From positions 8,000,424 to 8,064,423 of the forward strand of contig LR746267.1 in NCBI GenBank assembly GCA_902729315.2: a stretch of DNA of 64,000 nucleotides. The letters run 5' to 3'. The notes beneath the pieces are model-generated. The model ran no database searches, was not told the origin of the DNA, and saw only the letters and a list, made by a program, of their open reading frames with translations. Each line of letters begins with the position of its first letter. Position 1 is the first letter of the stretch. The translations under genes were made by a program, and so were the position numbers. This DNA comes from Spirodela intermedia. Its lineage: Eukaryota > Streptophyta > Magnoliopsida > Alismatales > Araceae. Of the stretch, positions 13,003-22,224 are shown one piece after another.

Positions 13003-13373
13003 TTCTGGTTTCACGAGAAAGGAAGGCGGTTCCTGTATGATTCAATGTCTAAAGTTTCATCATTTGATCTTGCCGAGTTTGCAGTGGGTTCTCGTGTATT
13101 ATGAGAGAGATCAGGGGCGCTTTGTTCTTTGCTGTTCATGACGATCCGCTGAACTCGTATTCTCAGGGTTGACTTTATCACAGGAAGAGAGCAGAGACCC
13201 ATTAATTGGTTCAATACGACAATTGGACCCATCACCAAGAGCATCTAATCTAGATTCCTTGCATAACAAGAGAGAGGAGGCGTGAGCTTTCTTGGTGGAG
13301 CTCGTAGGTAATCTGCGACCAACCCAGCTTCGTCGGTGCTGTCGGCCGCCTCCTTGTCGTCTGCTTCTCACAT
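12942..13373. other. Spacer between kinase and DYW PPR genes
   Basis: It holds the 3' untranslated part of the kinase gene with a (GA)n tract at 12974-13002, then the 5' flank of the PPR gene. An in-frame TAG lies at about 13305 upstream of the PPR frame, and no in-frame ATG lies between that stop and the conserved PPR sequence. Confidence 0.5.
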
Positions 13374-15116
13374 CTGGCGGCGCCGCCGTGGGCCAAGGAG
13401 GCGTTCGCCTCCTTGGTGGGGCGCTGCTCCGGGTTGAACCAGCTGAGGCAGATCCACACCCTGCTGCTCACCACCGGGCTCTCCCGCAAGAACGGACTCC
13501 TCACTCGGCTGCTCATCGCTCTCATGGCAGTGGGGGAGGTGGCCTATGCCCGCCGCCTGTTCGACGAAATGTACAAGCCGCGCGTCTTCCTCTGGAGCTC
13601 CCTGATTAGGGGCTACGCCAGGAACGGTCTCTCCGACGAGGCCGTTGCCGTCTTCCGCCTCATGCTCCAGCAGGGCGTCCGCCCCGATAGCTTCACCTTC
13701 CCGTTCCTGCTCCGCGCCTGCGCGGACCTCAACGCCGCTGCTCTCGGCGCGGCGGCCCACGGGCTCCTCGTCAAGCACGCGCTGCCGCCCGACAAGGTCG
13801 TCGCGACTGAGCTCATGGCTATGTACGCCAAGTCCGGTGACTGGCCATCAGCCGACCTCGTGTTCGATCGCATGGCCGGCGGCGGCGGCAGGGACTTGGT
13901 CGCTTGGAACGCACTCATGGCGGCGTACGCGCAGAGCGGGCGCGCCGATAGGGCCCTCCACCTGCTCGATGAAATGGGCCAATCGGGTCTGAAACCCGAC
14001 GCCGCGACGATGGTGACCGCCCTCTCGGCCTGCTCCTCGTTGGGCCTACTGCAGCTGGGGAAGAAGATCCACCGGAGCATTGTAGAGGACGGGCTTGACG
14101 GTCACGTCGTGGTGGAGAACGCCCTGCTCGACATGTACGCCAAATGCGGCAGCGTGGCGGAGGCGCGCCGCCGGTTTGAGGCGATGCGCCACCGGAATGT
14201 GGTCTCCTGGAGCACCATGATCGCCGGTTACGCCATGAATGGGGACGGCGAGGAAGCGCTCGCCTTGGCCGCTCGCATACGGGACGAAGGCGTGGAGCCG
14301 AATCACGTCACCCACCTCGCCGTCCTCTCCGCCTGCGCGCACGCCGGCATTGTGAGCCGCGGCCGGAGCTACTTCTCCGCCATCGCCAGCCCGACGCTCG
14401 AGCACTACGCGAGCATGGTGGACCTGCTGGGGCGGTCGGGGCAGGTCGAGGAGGCTTACCAGCTCGTGAAGGAGATGCCCGTCGAACCCGACGCCGGCGT
14501 GTGGGGCGCGCTGCTGGCGGCGTGCGCCGTGGACCGGCGCGTGGAGCTCGGCCAGGTCGCCGCTGATCGGCTGCTCAGTCTGGCCCCCGACGGGGCCTCC
14601 TACCAGGTGCTGCTCTCGAACATGTACGCGGCGGCGGGCCGGTGGGGGGACGTCGAGAAGGTCAGGAAGAGGATGAGGAAGGCGAAGGTGAGGAAGACGG
14701 CGGGGTACTGTTCGGTGGAGGCGGCCGGCGGCGGTGGGATGGAGGTCTTCTACGGCGGCGACAGGTCGCATCCGCAGTCCGGCGAGATATACGCGAAGCT
14801 GGAGGAGCTGATGAGGCGGGTGAGGGACGCCGGCTACGCGCCGGCGACCGGCGAGGTGCTGCACGACGTGGAGGCGGAGGAGAAGGAGGTGGCGCTGGGG
14901 GCGCACAGCGAGAAGATCGCCATAGCCTTCTCTCTCATTGGCGCCGGCCACGGGGCCGCTTCCATAAGGGTGATGAAGAATTTGAGGACCTGCAGCGACT
15001 GCCATGCCTTCGCCAAGCTCGTCTCCAAGGTGGTCGGAGTGGAGATCATCATGAGGGACAAGAACAGATTCCACCATTTTACGCGCGGGTCCTGCTCTTG
15101 CAGGGATTTCTGGTGA
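13374..15116 (+). CDS. DYW-type PLS pentatricopeptide-repeat protein, At2g01510-like
   Basis: One uninterrupted exon, as usual for PPR genes. PLS repeats run from LRQIHTLLLTTG through repeated VSWSTMIAGYA/ALLDMYAKCG blocks. The E region (EMPVEPDAGVWGALLAACA) and a DYW domain follow, with HSEKIA, NLRTCSDCH and the terminal CSCRDFW. The HSE and CxxCH zinc ligands expected of the cytidine-deaminase-like DYW domain are present, so it may take part in C-to-U editing of organelle RNA. From memory, the order and wording closely follow Arabidopsis At2g01510. The start is a problem. Homology extends to about 13374, but the frame back to the upstream TAG contains no ATG. CTG at 13374 gives 580 residues, near the 584 of the relative, while the first ATG (13524) would remove the first repeat. 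Confidence 0.88.
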   Translation: MAAPPWAKEAFASLVGRCSGLNQLRQIHTLLLTTGLSRKNGLLTRLLIALMAVGEVAYARRLFDEMYKPRVFLWSSLIRGYARNGLSDEAVAVFRLMLQQGVRPDSFTFPFLLRACADLNAAALGAAAHGLLVKHALPPDKVVATELMAMYAKSGDWPSADLVFDRMAGGGGRDLVAWNALMAAYAQSGRADRALHLLDEMGQSGLKPDAATMVTALSACSSLGLLQLGKKIHRSIVEDGLDGHVVVENALLDMYAKCGSVAEARRRFEAMRHRNVVSWSTMIAGYAMNGDGEEALALAARIRDEGVEPNHVTHLAVLSACAHAGIVSRGRSYFSAIASPTLEHYASMVDLLGRSGQVEEAYQLVKEMPVEPDAGVWGALLAACAVDRRVELGQVAADRLLSLAPDGASYQVLLSNMYAAAGRWGDVEKVRKRMRKAKVRKTAGYCSVEAAGGGGMEVFYGGDRSHPQSGEIYAKLEELMRRVRDAGYAPATGEVLHDVEAEEKEVALGAHSEKIAIAFSLIGAGHGAASIRVMKNLRTCSDCHAFAKLVSKVVGVEIIMRDKNRFHHFTRGSCSCRDFW

Positions 15117-15999
15117 CACGATTGATTCTCTCTCATTCAGAGCCATTAAATCATGGAACATTTTGGGGAACATACAGCAAAATGCGTACTAATTCCGACT
15201 AGAAGGATGAGCGTCAGAGGGAATATAAAACACTTCTCTCTCTTATGAAAATTTTCAGAATAATTCATAAGAGGCAAGGGGGGTTTGATTTGAACAGAAA
15301 TATTATTTTCTCTAAACTCTACACCCAAAGGACCCTTTTTCCAGATTTTCAGGAGAACAAACAGCCGTGGAAGTTATGTGCCGATCTAGCAGGGTTGACT
15401 CTCTTCTGGCACCTACCCATTCAGTAAATCTGTAATGATATCAAGGGGTCAGATCTACCCAATTACTGGCCAAATAATATTTTCCTTTAAGACCATGTGG
15501 GTTCTTGCCAAAATGGAATTTTTTTTCAGCGAGAAGCAGGCGCCATCCTGTTCCCAGCCCATCCGAGGCATTCATTCAGTTCAAGAATTGGCTTTGACCT
15601 TCACAGAAACAGTCACTGTTCGGTGTCACTAACCAAAAGAGAAAGTCAGCCAACGAGGTTTTAATGGGTGCATAGAAGAAACCAGAGTAGATCACATCTG
15701 AGGTTTCCAGCGGAAATGTGCATCATTTGAAAATATATCAGAGGGATTTGCTTAGCATGGCAAGATGATAAATTCCCAAGCGACTGAGATGATCTCTAGG
15801 GCATCATATAAAAAAGAGCAGATCACGGTGCTTCTGTGAGTCATAGATACATAGCAGGGTCACTAGGCAACTGTGCACAGGAGATTTACAGGAAGTCTGG
15901 TTAAGTAAAGCAAGAGAGAAGAAGAACAGAGATAAAAAGGCAGTGAAGGATTGGATGTTGTCGTTACAGAGCGGGGTAATGATCGCCATCACAGAGGAC
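15117..15999. other. Convergent 3' spacer between PPR and GeBP genes
   Basis: This AT-rich sequence between two converging stop codons should hold both 3' untranslated regions. I see no coding region, RNA gene or clear repeat in it. Confidence 0.5.
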
Positions 16000-16989
16000 T
16001 CACTCTTCGACAGCTTGCCCGAGAGTCAGGCGCAAGCGGCGCGCCAGCACATCCAACTCGGCCACGCGCTGCTCCCGCCACCTCTTGGACAGATCGCGCT
16101 CAACACCAGTTCTCAGATTTTGATCGGAGTGAAGCAGACCTCGGCGAACAAGCGTTGCCCTAACATCTCTGAGGCAACTATCAAACACATCCAAGGCCAT
16201 CATAGCCGTCATTTGCCCCAGCCCGCTGCGGTCATCAACGAAGAGCTTCTCTAGGTTCAATGGGGACTCATGATCCTCCCTTGACCCGCTGCCTAAATCT
16301 CCAGCACGCTTCCCATTGGGGGGGCCAAGGGGAGGAGATGAAGAGGGAGCAGCACCTACGGCAGAAGGACGAGGAGGGCTCGAAGGGGCACCAACCATGG
16401 CCTTTCCGACGGGGATATGCCGACGGCGCTTGTTGCCGGGGACGGAACCGGTGGAGGAGCCGAAGGGGGAGGAGACGGCGAAGGCGGGATCCCAAAGGAG
16501 GGTGGAGAGGTGGAAGAGGTCGCGGTCGTGAGGGGAGAGGCCCGAGGGGTCGAGGCCGCGTGAGACGCGCACAGAGTGGGATCGGAACTTCTTCCGGAGG
16601 CGGCGGAGCTTCTCTGAGAGCTGAGAGCGGGTGTAGGGCTGACTCATCGTCTCGGAGAAACGATCAAAGTAGAGATTGAGGTCGCGGGGGAAGGTCATGC
16701 CCTGAGTGTTGCAGGCCAGCAGACCCTGCAAGAACCGGATCTCGTCCGACTCCGACCATATCCGCTGGAACTTGAACGGGGGCCCGTCGCCGGCGACCCT
16801 CCCCTCCCCTTCCTCCTCCTCCTCCTCCTCCTCTTCCTCGTCCTCGAACTCGTCCCCCTCACCCTCGGTCTTGACGGTCGCGGCGCCGGAGGACCGAGGC
16901 ACGGCGGGATCGGGCGTTCTGCGCTTCACGGGGAGCTTCCTGGCGGCGGACTTGATCTGCGCCAACGCTTGCGGGGATGGGGTCGCCAT
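16000..16989 (-). CDS. GeBP/STOREKEEPER-family (DUF573) transcription factor
   Basis: Single exon of 329 residues starting MATPSPQALAQIK. Upstream in-frame sequence exists but contains the CT-repeat leader and does not resemble the family, so I chose the ATG at 16989. After a basic/proline N-region and an acidic run (about ten Glu), the DUF573 DNA-binding domain reads FQRIWSESDEIRFLQGLLAC, then FYD-type FDRFSETMSQPYTRSQL, LRRLRKKFRS and HDRDLFHLSTLLWDPAF. The C-terminal third is Ser/Pro-rich, then helical with regular leucines, as in GeBP proteins. Family members are plant-specific nuclear regulators linked to trichome and cytokinin responses. Intronless structure fits the family. The exact paralogue cannot be assigned. 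Confidence 0.9.
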   Translation of the reverse strand: MATPSPQALAQIKSAARKLPVKRRTPDPAVPRSSGAATVKTEGEGDEFEDEEEEEEEEEEGEGRVAGDGPPFKFQRIWSESDEIRFLQGLLACNTQGMTFPRDLNLYFDRFSETMSQPYTRSQLSEKLRRLRKKFRSHSVRVSRGLDPSGLSPHDRDLFHLSTLLWDPAFAVSSPFGSSTGSVPGNKRRRHIPVGKAMVGAPSSPPRPSAVGAAPSSSPPLGPPNGKRAGDLGSGSREDHESPLNLEKLFVDDRSGLGQMTAMMALDVFDSCLRDVRATLVRRGLLHSDQNLRTGVERDLSKRWREQRVAELDVLARRLRLTLGQAVEE

Positions 16990-17133
16990 TGGACCTCTCG
17001 GGCTCCGATCCGTCCCCCCGCGACTCGCCTTCGCCAGTGTGGGGGTCGAGCCCTCCTCGTCCTGGCGCCGCCACAGAGGTCGATCGCGTGGAGATCCCAC
17101 CGAACTTCGGGGTAGACGGAGCGGCCGATTTGG

Positions 17134-17168
<35 letters not shown>

Positions 17169-18563
17169 ATGCTGCTGTGACGCCACAAAGGGTATGGCTC
17201 TTCGTGGTTTCCGCCAGCGGGCCGGCCGGGTAAATGGTTCGAGACTGGATCCACTGTCGGGCGAGCTGGTGCATATGGGCCATCTTGTTATAATTTATTG
17301 CAATATTACCCTTAAAGTCGACTGAAATGACAAAAGGACCCACACGGGATCAGGTCTTAAATGGTGCATAATAATATATATCTAAATTATTTAATGGGGG
17401 CATATAAATAAGGAACTTTAGGCAATGCTGTTTCATGTAGCTACTGGCTATTTTGTAAAAATATTTCGATTTTTTGGGGCGTTAATCATTCAAACATCAT
17501 AATATTTATACCATTGCCTATCTATAATGGTAATTACCGACTTCGTTAGATGTTGCATTTTTCAATAATTAAAGGGTTTAATGAAGTAGCCTTTTCCATT
17601 GAGGGGCTAAGCACAATTTTATTGATTCCTTTGACTTGGAGAAAGTTGCTGACAGACCCCATGCTATGCCTCATTTGTATCATGACCCCTACTCATCTCT
17701 TACATGTCTATATATCATGAACTGGGTACATACTTATATCCTTTTGGCAGATTCATGCGGTCGTTTTCGTCATGGGAAAACAGAAGAGGGGTTATTTAAA
17801 AAATTTGCTAATCCGCTTGTAAGTGCGTTTTTGACGTGGTACACCAGCAGCATATGTATTCTGCTCTCACACGTTTCGGAAACGTCCACGTCATCTACCC
17901 CGTCTCCACCTTCGACGCGGAGGACCTTCTGTGCGAGCTACTTGTCTCTCCTTTTAACCGTACGATACTGCCACGTGTCCACCGGATCGAACGAATCGAA
18001 AAAAACAATATTTATATCTCGAACATTATAATTATAAATAGCGGTGCGTCGAAAAACCGCTCCTGTGAATATTATCATCATAATATATTTAATTATAGAC
18101 AATATTTAATTATCGGCGGTTTTTCATCGTGGCGAGGTGTTTATCTGATTGGAGTGCTGACGTAGGTTTGTGTACACGTGGACGCATGCGATTAGCTGAT
18201 GGTCGTCTTCTTTCTCGCAGAGGCGAGGGAGTCTTCTCCCTGACGCCGCGGTCGTCGACATCACAGGCGAGAGAGAAGCGACGGCCGGCAGGAACCTTCC
18301 TCTTCCGTCAACAGCCCACACGCCACCGGGGACCTCTCAGCCTGCTAATGGCTGAAGACAAAATCGCAGAATAAACAAGAAGACGGGGAAAATGGCTCAC
18401 CGGCCTTCGCTTTCAGCCAGCAGTGGCGCACAAAGAAGCGGATTAATCTGGCGCTGATAAAGAGGGAGGAGACCTCGGCCCACTCCCGCTTCTCTTCCTC
18501 TTCTTCCTTTTGCTCTTCCTCGTCCTGGTGGGTCGTCTTCTCTGCAATTTGCAGACGGAGGAG
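16990..18563. promoter_or_regulatory. Divergent spacer between GeBP and aspartyl protease genes
   Basis: This 1.57-kb spacer serves two genes pointing outwards. Next to the GeBP ATG is a (GA)n tract at 17137-17165 (CT in the GeBP sense strand). The half facing the protease has two G-boxes (CACGTG at 17972-17977, inside CCACGTGTCC, and at 18175-18180) and TGACG-type elements near 17888 and 18158, as found in ABA- or stress-responsive promoters. A 10-bp perfect inverted repeat frames an AT-rich core at 18051-18125. Function is inferred from motif type only. Confidence 0.4.
18051..18125. repeat. Inverted repeat GAAAAACCGC...GCGGTTTTTC around AT-rich core
   Basis: The arms 18051-18060 and 18116-18125 are perfect reverse complements separated by 55 AT-rich bases. 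There is no obvious target-site duplication, so it may be a tiny MITE remnant or a regulatory hairpin. Confidence 0.7.
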
Positions 18564-20772
18564 ATGGAGCCGCAGGTGACGGGGGTGGTGATCATCTCCC
18601 TCCCGCCTCCGGGGGACCCCTCCAAGGGGAAGACCATCACGGCGTTCGCCCTCCCCGACGACCCGGGAGACTTCCTCCTTCATCCGGAGTGGCAGCAGCG
18701 CAGTATAGATGTGATGGCGCCGCCACCGGCGGCGGCCGCGGCGCCCGTGTTTCCTCCATCGGCACGGTGGGTATCGCCCAGGAGAGCCGCCGTCTGCGTA
18801 CTGGGGGCGTCCATGATGGTCTTCGCCATATGGGCTTGCCTCTACTCCGAGGCGCCATTCGAGTTCCTGCGGAGCTCCGAGGAGAGGGACCGGCGGCGGC
18901 GGGACGGCGAATCCCTCCTTCTTCCCCTTTTCCCGAAGCCCGGGGGACCGAGGTTCCTGAACCAGGGGGAGGTCAAACTAGGCTCCGCAACCGGGGGACG
19001 ACAGGTCCGCATGGCTGTGTCCTCCGCCGCCGCCAACTCCTCCGCCGCATTCCCGATCAGAGGCAACATCTTCCCAGACGGGTACGCTTCACTCCTCCTC
19101 TTCCTCCTCTTTCATCTTGCCGCTGACTTCTCCACCCATCTGCCCTCCTCCCAAAATCCCGGAAACGTAGAGGAACTTCACATTGGGGGGTCAAATCCGA
19201 ACCCACCCATCCTAGAGAATCTAAATCTTATGTCAAAACCACGGAGAAAATCTCCAGCGATTCAGAGGTAGTCAACGCGTCGAGTCAAGGTTTTTCCGAA
19301 GCATCCAGTGATGTTTCTTCCATAGACGCGCCGCAGGCTGTATTACACCTCCATCCGCGTCGGGAATCCACCTCGAGAGTACTTCCTGGACGTTGACACC
19401 GGCAGCGACTTGACGTGGATCCAGTGCGACGCGCCCTGCCAGAGCTGTGCCAAGGTGCTGCCCTCTCTTCAGCCCTCCGCATAATTCCTTCTCTTCAATC
19501 GAAATCCCGAAGAATCCGACATGGGTTCGGTGAAATGAGTTCGATTTAACCACGAAAGAAGCGCTTTCTTCTTCTTCTTCTTCTTCTTGTTCTGCAGGGA
19601 CCCAACCCGCTGTACAAACCTAGAAAGGAGAGCATCGTCCCGGCGGGGGACTCTCTGTGCCTGGAGCTACAGCGGAACCAGAGGGCGGCACCGCACGATT
19701 CCAGCCGGCAGTGCGACTACGAGATCGCCTACGCCGACCACAGCTCCTCCGTGGGCGTCCTCGCGAGGGACGAGCTCCGGCTAGAAATGGCCGGCGGGAA
19801 GCAGGTCCGGCCGAGCTTCGTCTTCGGGTGGGTACCTCCCCTTTTGTTGGAAATCCCGCCGCCACTCTTGTGGTTGCATCGATCGTTGACTCACCAGTGG
19901 GGAAAAAAATCCGCCGCAGGTGCGCGTACGACCAGCAAGGGCAGCTCTCGGCCTCCCCGGCGAAGACCGACGGGATCCTCGGGCTGACCGGAGCGAAAGT
20001 CAGCTTCCCTTCTCAGCTGTCGGAGCAGGGCCTGATAGCCAATGTGGTCGGCCACTGCATCAAGAACGGCGGCGGTGGGCACCTGTTCTTGGGGGTTGAC
20101 TTCGTGCCTCGACGGGGGATGACTTGGGTCGCCATGGCCGACTCTCCGACGTACGCATCTTCCTCATCATCTCCTCGTGGGATTCGTAGGACGACGAGAT
20201 TGGAATTCATAATGCCTGCATATGATCATCTCGTGGTATGATTTACTGATTGACTTTAATCATCTAAAGTTGACGTTCGTGGATGTTTCTAGGAGCTATT
20301 ATCAGATGGAGATCGGGAGACTGACTTATGGGAGTCGCCCGTTGGGGAATAATAGGAAGAGTCCGGGGGGAGCGATCTTCGACACCGGCAGCTCCTACAC
20401 GTACTTCACGAATGAGGCATACGGCGACCTTCTCTCTTCGGTGGGGCATTTTAAGGAGTCAACCCATTGACCATTTTTCCTACATTTTACGTATCCTTCG
20501 GTGAATTGCGTCTCGTGATCTGTGTTTATTGGCAGCTCAAGGACACCTACCCGAGGCTGGTGCGAGACGAATCGGACCAGACGCTGCCGGTTTGCTGGCG
20601 AGCTGCTTCTCCGATCAGGTATGATTGTCGACGGAAGAACTCACGAGTTATTCTAGCCTTAATACTTGCTCATTGATCGTTGACTCCAAACTGATCAAAG
20701 AAGGCAAAGTTGATGCTTTAGGAAGTCAACAGTGGCGCTTCTTAGGCATGTTGGGCCTGGTGGAGGATGTGG

Positions 20773-20827
<55 letters not shown>

Positions 20828-21509
20828 CACAAACAAAATGTGGGTGCATGTTGATCAGTGAGAGTAATTGAGAAAGAATGTTAACTTGCCGATCGGTGAA
20901 GGTGAAGTTTGAGAGTTAGAGAGGGGCAAACAGAGCTTACAAACACAGTGACTGCATGTTGATCAGTGAGAATAATTGAGAAAGTACGTTAATTTGTAGA
21001 TCGGTGAAGCATGTGAGGCAGTTCTTCTCTCCCCTGACGCTGCACTTTGAGAGCAAGTGGTGGATAATGCCTCGAGTTCTTCGAATCCCTCCCGAGGGCT
21101 ACCTCATATTGAACGTACGCCATCGATCCACTCTCAAACCCTAGCATTCTCCCCCCCATTTCATCCCTCTGCTCAAGAACAGGCCCTCACCTCGCTCTTC
21201 ATCCCCTCGCCCCCCCTCCCCCAGGACCTCGGCAACGTCTGCTTGGGGATCCTCAATGGCACCGAAGTCCACGACGGATCCACAACCATTCTCGGAGGTA
21301 CTGATCGAACGATCTAGGGTTTTGGGTCATTTCGGCCTCTTCATCATCTTCTTCTTCTTGTTCCTTGGGCAGCTCTGAACTTGCTTCTTCTTGCAGACAT
21401 CTCCTTGAGAGGGCAGCTGGTTGTGTACGACAACGTGGAGCGGCGAATCGGGTGGGTCCAGTCCGACTGCCGGAAGCCGCAGAGGGCGGCGGACTTCCCC
21501 TTCCTCTAA
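18564..21509 (+). CDS. APCB1: Membrane-anchored pepsin-type aspartyl protease, APCB1-like
   Basis: Nine exons: 18564-19081, 19337-19454, 19598-19827, 19920-20150, 20293-20440, 20536-20618, 21000-21114, 21225-21297 and 21397-21509, encoding 542 residues. The N-terminus reads MEPQVTGVVIISLPPPG. A single hydrophobic segment (about residues 74-93, VCVLGASMMVFAIWACLY) predicts a type II signal anchor. The A1 catalytic Asp motifs are DVDTGSDLTWIQC (Asp about 193) and IFDTGSS (Asp about 396). The Cys-rich nucellin-like spacing (CDAPCQSCAK) is present. N-terminal wording and LYYTSIRVGNPPREYF match what I remember of Arabidopsis APCB1 (At1g49050), which processes the co-chaperone BAG6 in immunity. The orthology is from memory, not alignment. 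Intron 6 contains a duplicated acceptor region and a long GA tract. Confidence 0.9.
20775..20825. repeat. (GA)n microsatellite in intron 6 of the aspartyl protease gene
   Basis: About 25 GA units, on the sense strand. It lies just before the first copy of a 108-bp-offset duplication in the same intron. Confidence 0.9.
20822..21015 (+). repeat. Imperfect direct duplication of the intron 6 / exon 7 acceptor region
   Basis: Sequence from about 20822 to 20905 recurs at about 20933 to 21015. Shared landmarks are CATGTTGATCAGTGAG (20847 and 20955) and GATCGGTGAAG (20891 and 20999), both offset by exactly 108. The downstream copy supplies the used acceptor (TTTGTAG). The upstream copy reads TTGCCG at that place and so lacks the AG. 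Confidence 0.85.
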
Positions 21510-22224
21510 TGCCGATCCGGGTCTGGACGTTGGAGAGGGAATGGGAGGAGAGAGATGAAAACGACGACGTACAGCTTATCAATTAATGTATGGGAAAATA
21601 AGTGGCCCGGCATTCCTCCTCGCTTTGGAGAATCCTCCAGAAGAGAGAGTAGGCCGATACAAGGTTGACTTGTGGGTAGAAAGAATCTAGGTCTCCTCTT
21701 TCAACTCCAAAGTAGCAGGGGAATGAATGATGATGTGAGATGAAAACCATACTAGAGAAGCTCGCTGATTGTCCGCATGAGCATCTGATAATGCCTTCGA
21801 CGAAATCATCAAAACACCGAGACCCAGAGAAGCAAGAAGCCGATCAGATTTTTCACAAAGACTTCGTCATCAGCACACCGAATCCTAGGGATCCATGCGC
21901 CATCTTCTCAGCATATGATTTCACGAACATCTGACCAAAAATGGAAAAAAAATGTTTTTACAAAGAATAATAAATAAACAGGTGAAGCCCAGATCAGTGG
22001 TGGTAAAATTCTACTCGAAAATGACCCACCACCTTGTTTTTTTGCAGTAGGGGAATGGAAAGGAAGCAAGAACATCGGATCGATACAACCTGCTCCCTCA
22101 GAAGTGAATCCATGCTTCTCTGCCATTCCCATTCCTCAGATTACAACTAATCACATAATCTACAGGACGAAAGGCCAAAAATCCATCCTTTTTTTATGCA
22201 TGCCGACGCCTACCAGCCTTTTTC
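21510..22224. other. Convergent 3' spacer between protease and ALMT genes
   Basis: AT-rich sequence between converging stop codons, expected to hold both 3' untranslated regions. No coding or RNA gene is visible. Confidence 0.5.

Noticed and set aside
14046-15173. 375-codon minus-strand frame
   Set aside because: It is exactly antisense to the DYW PPR exon, where GC-rich third positions keep the opposite strand open.
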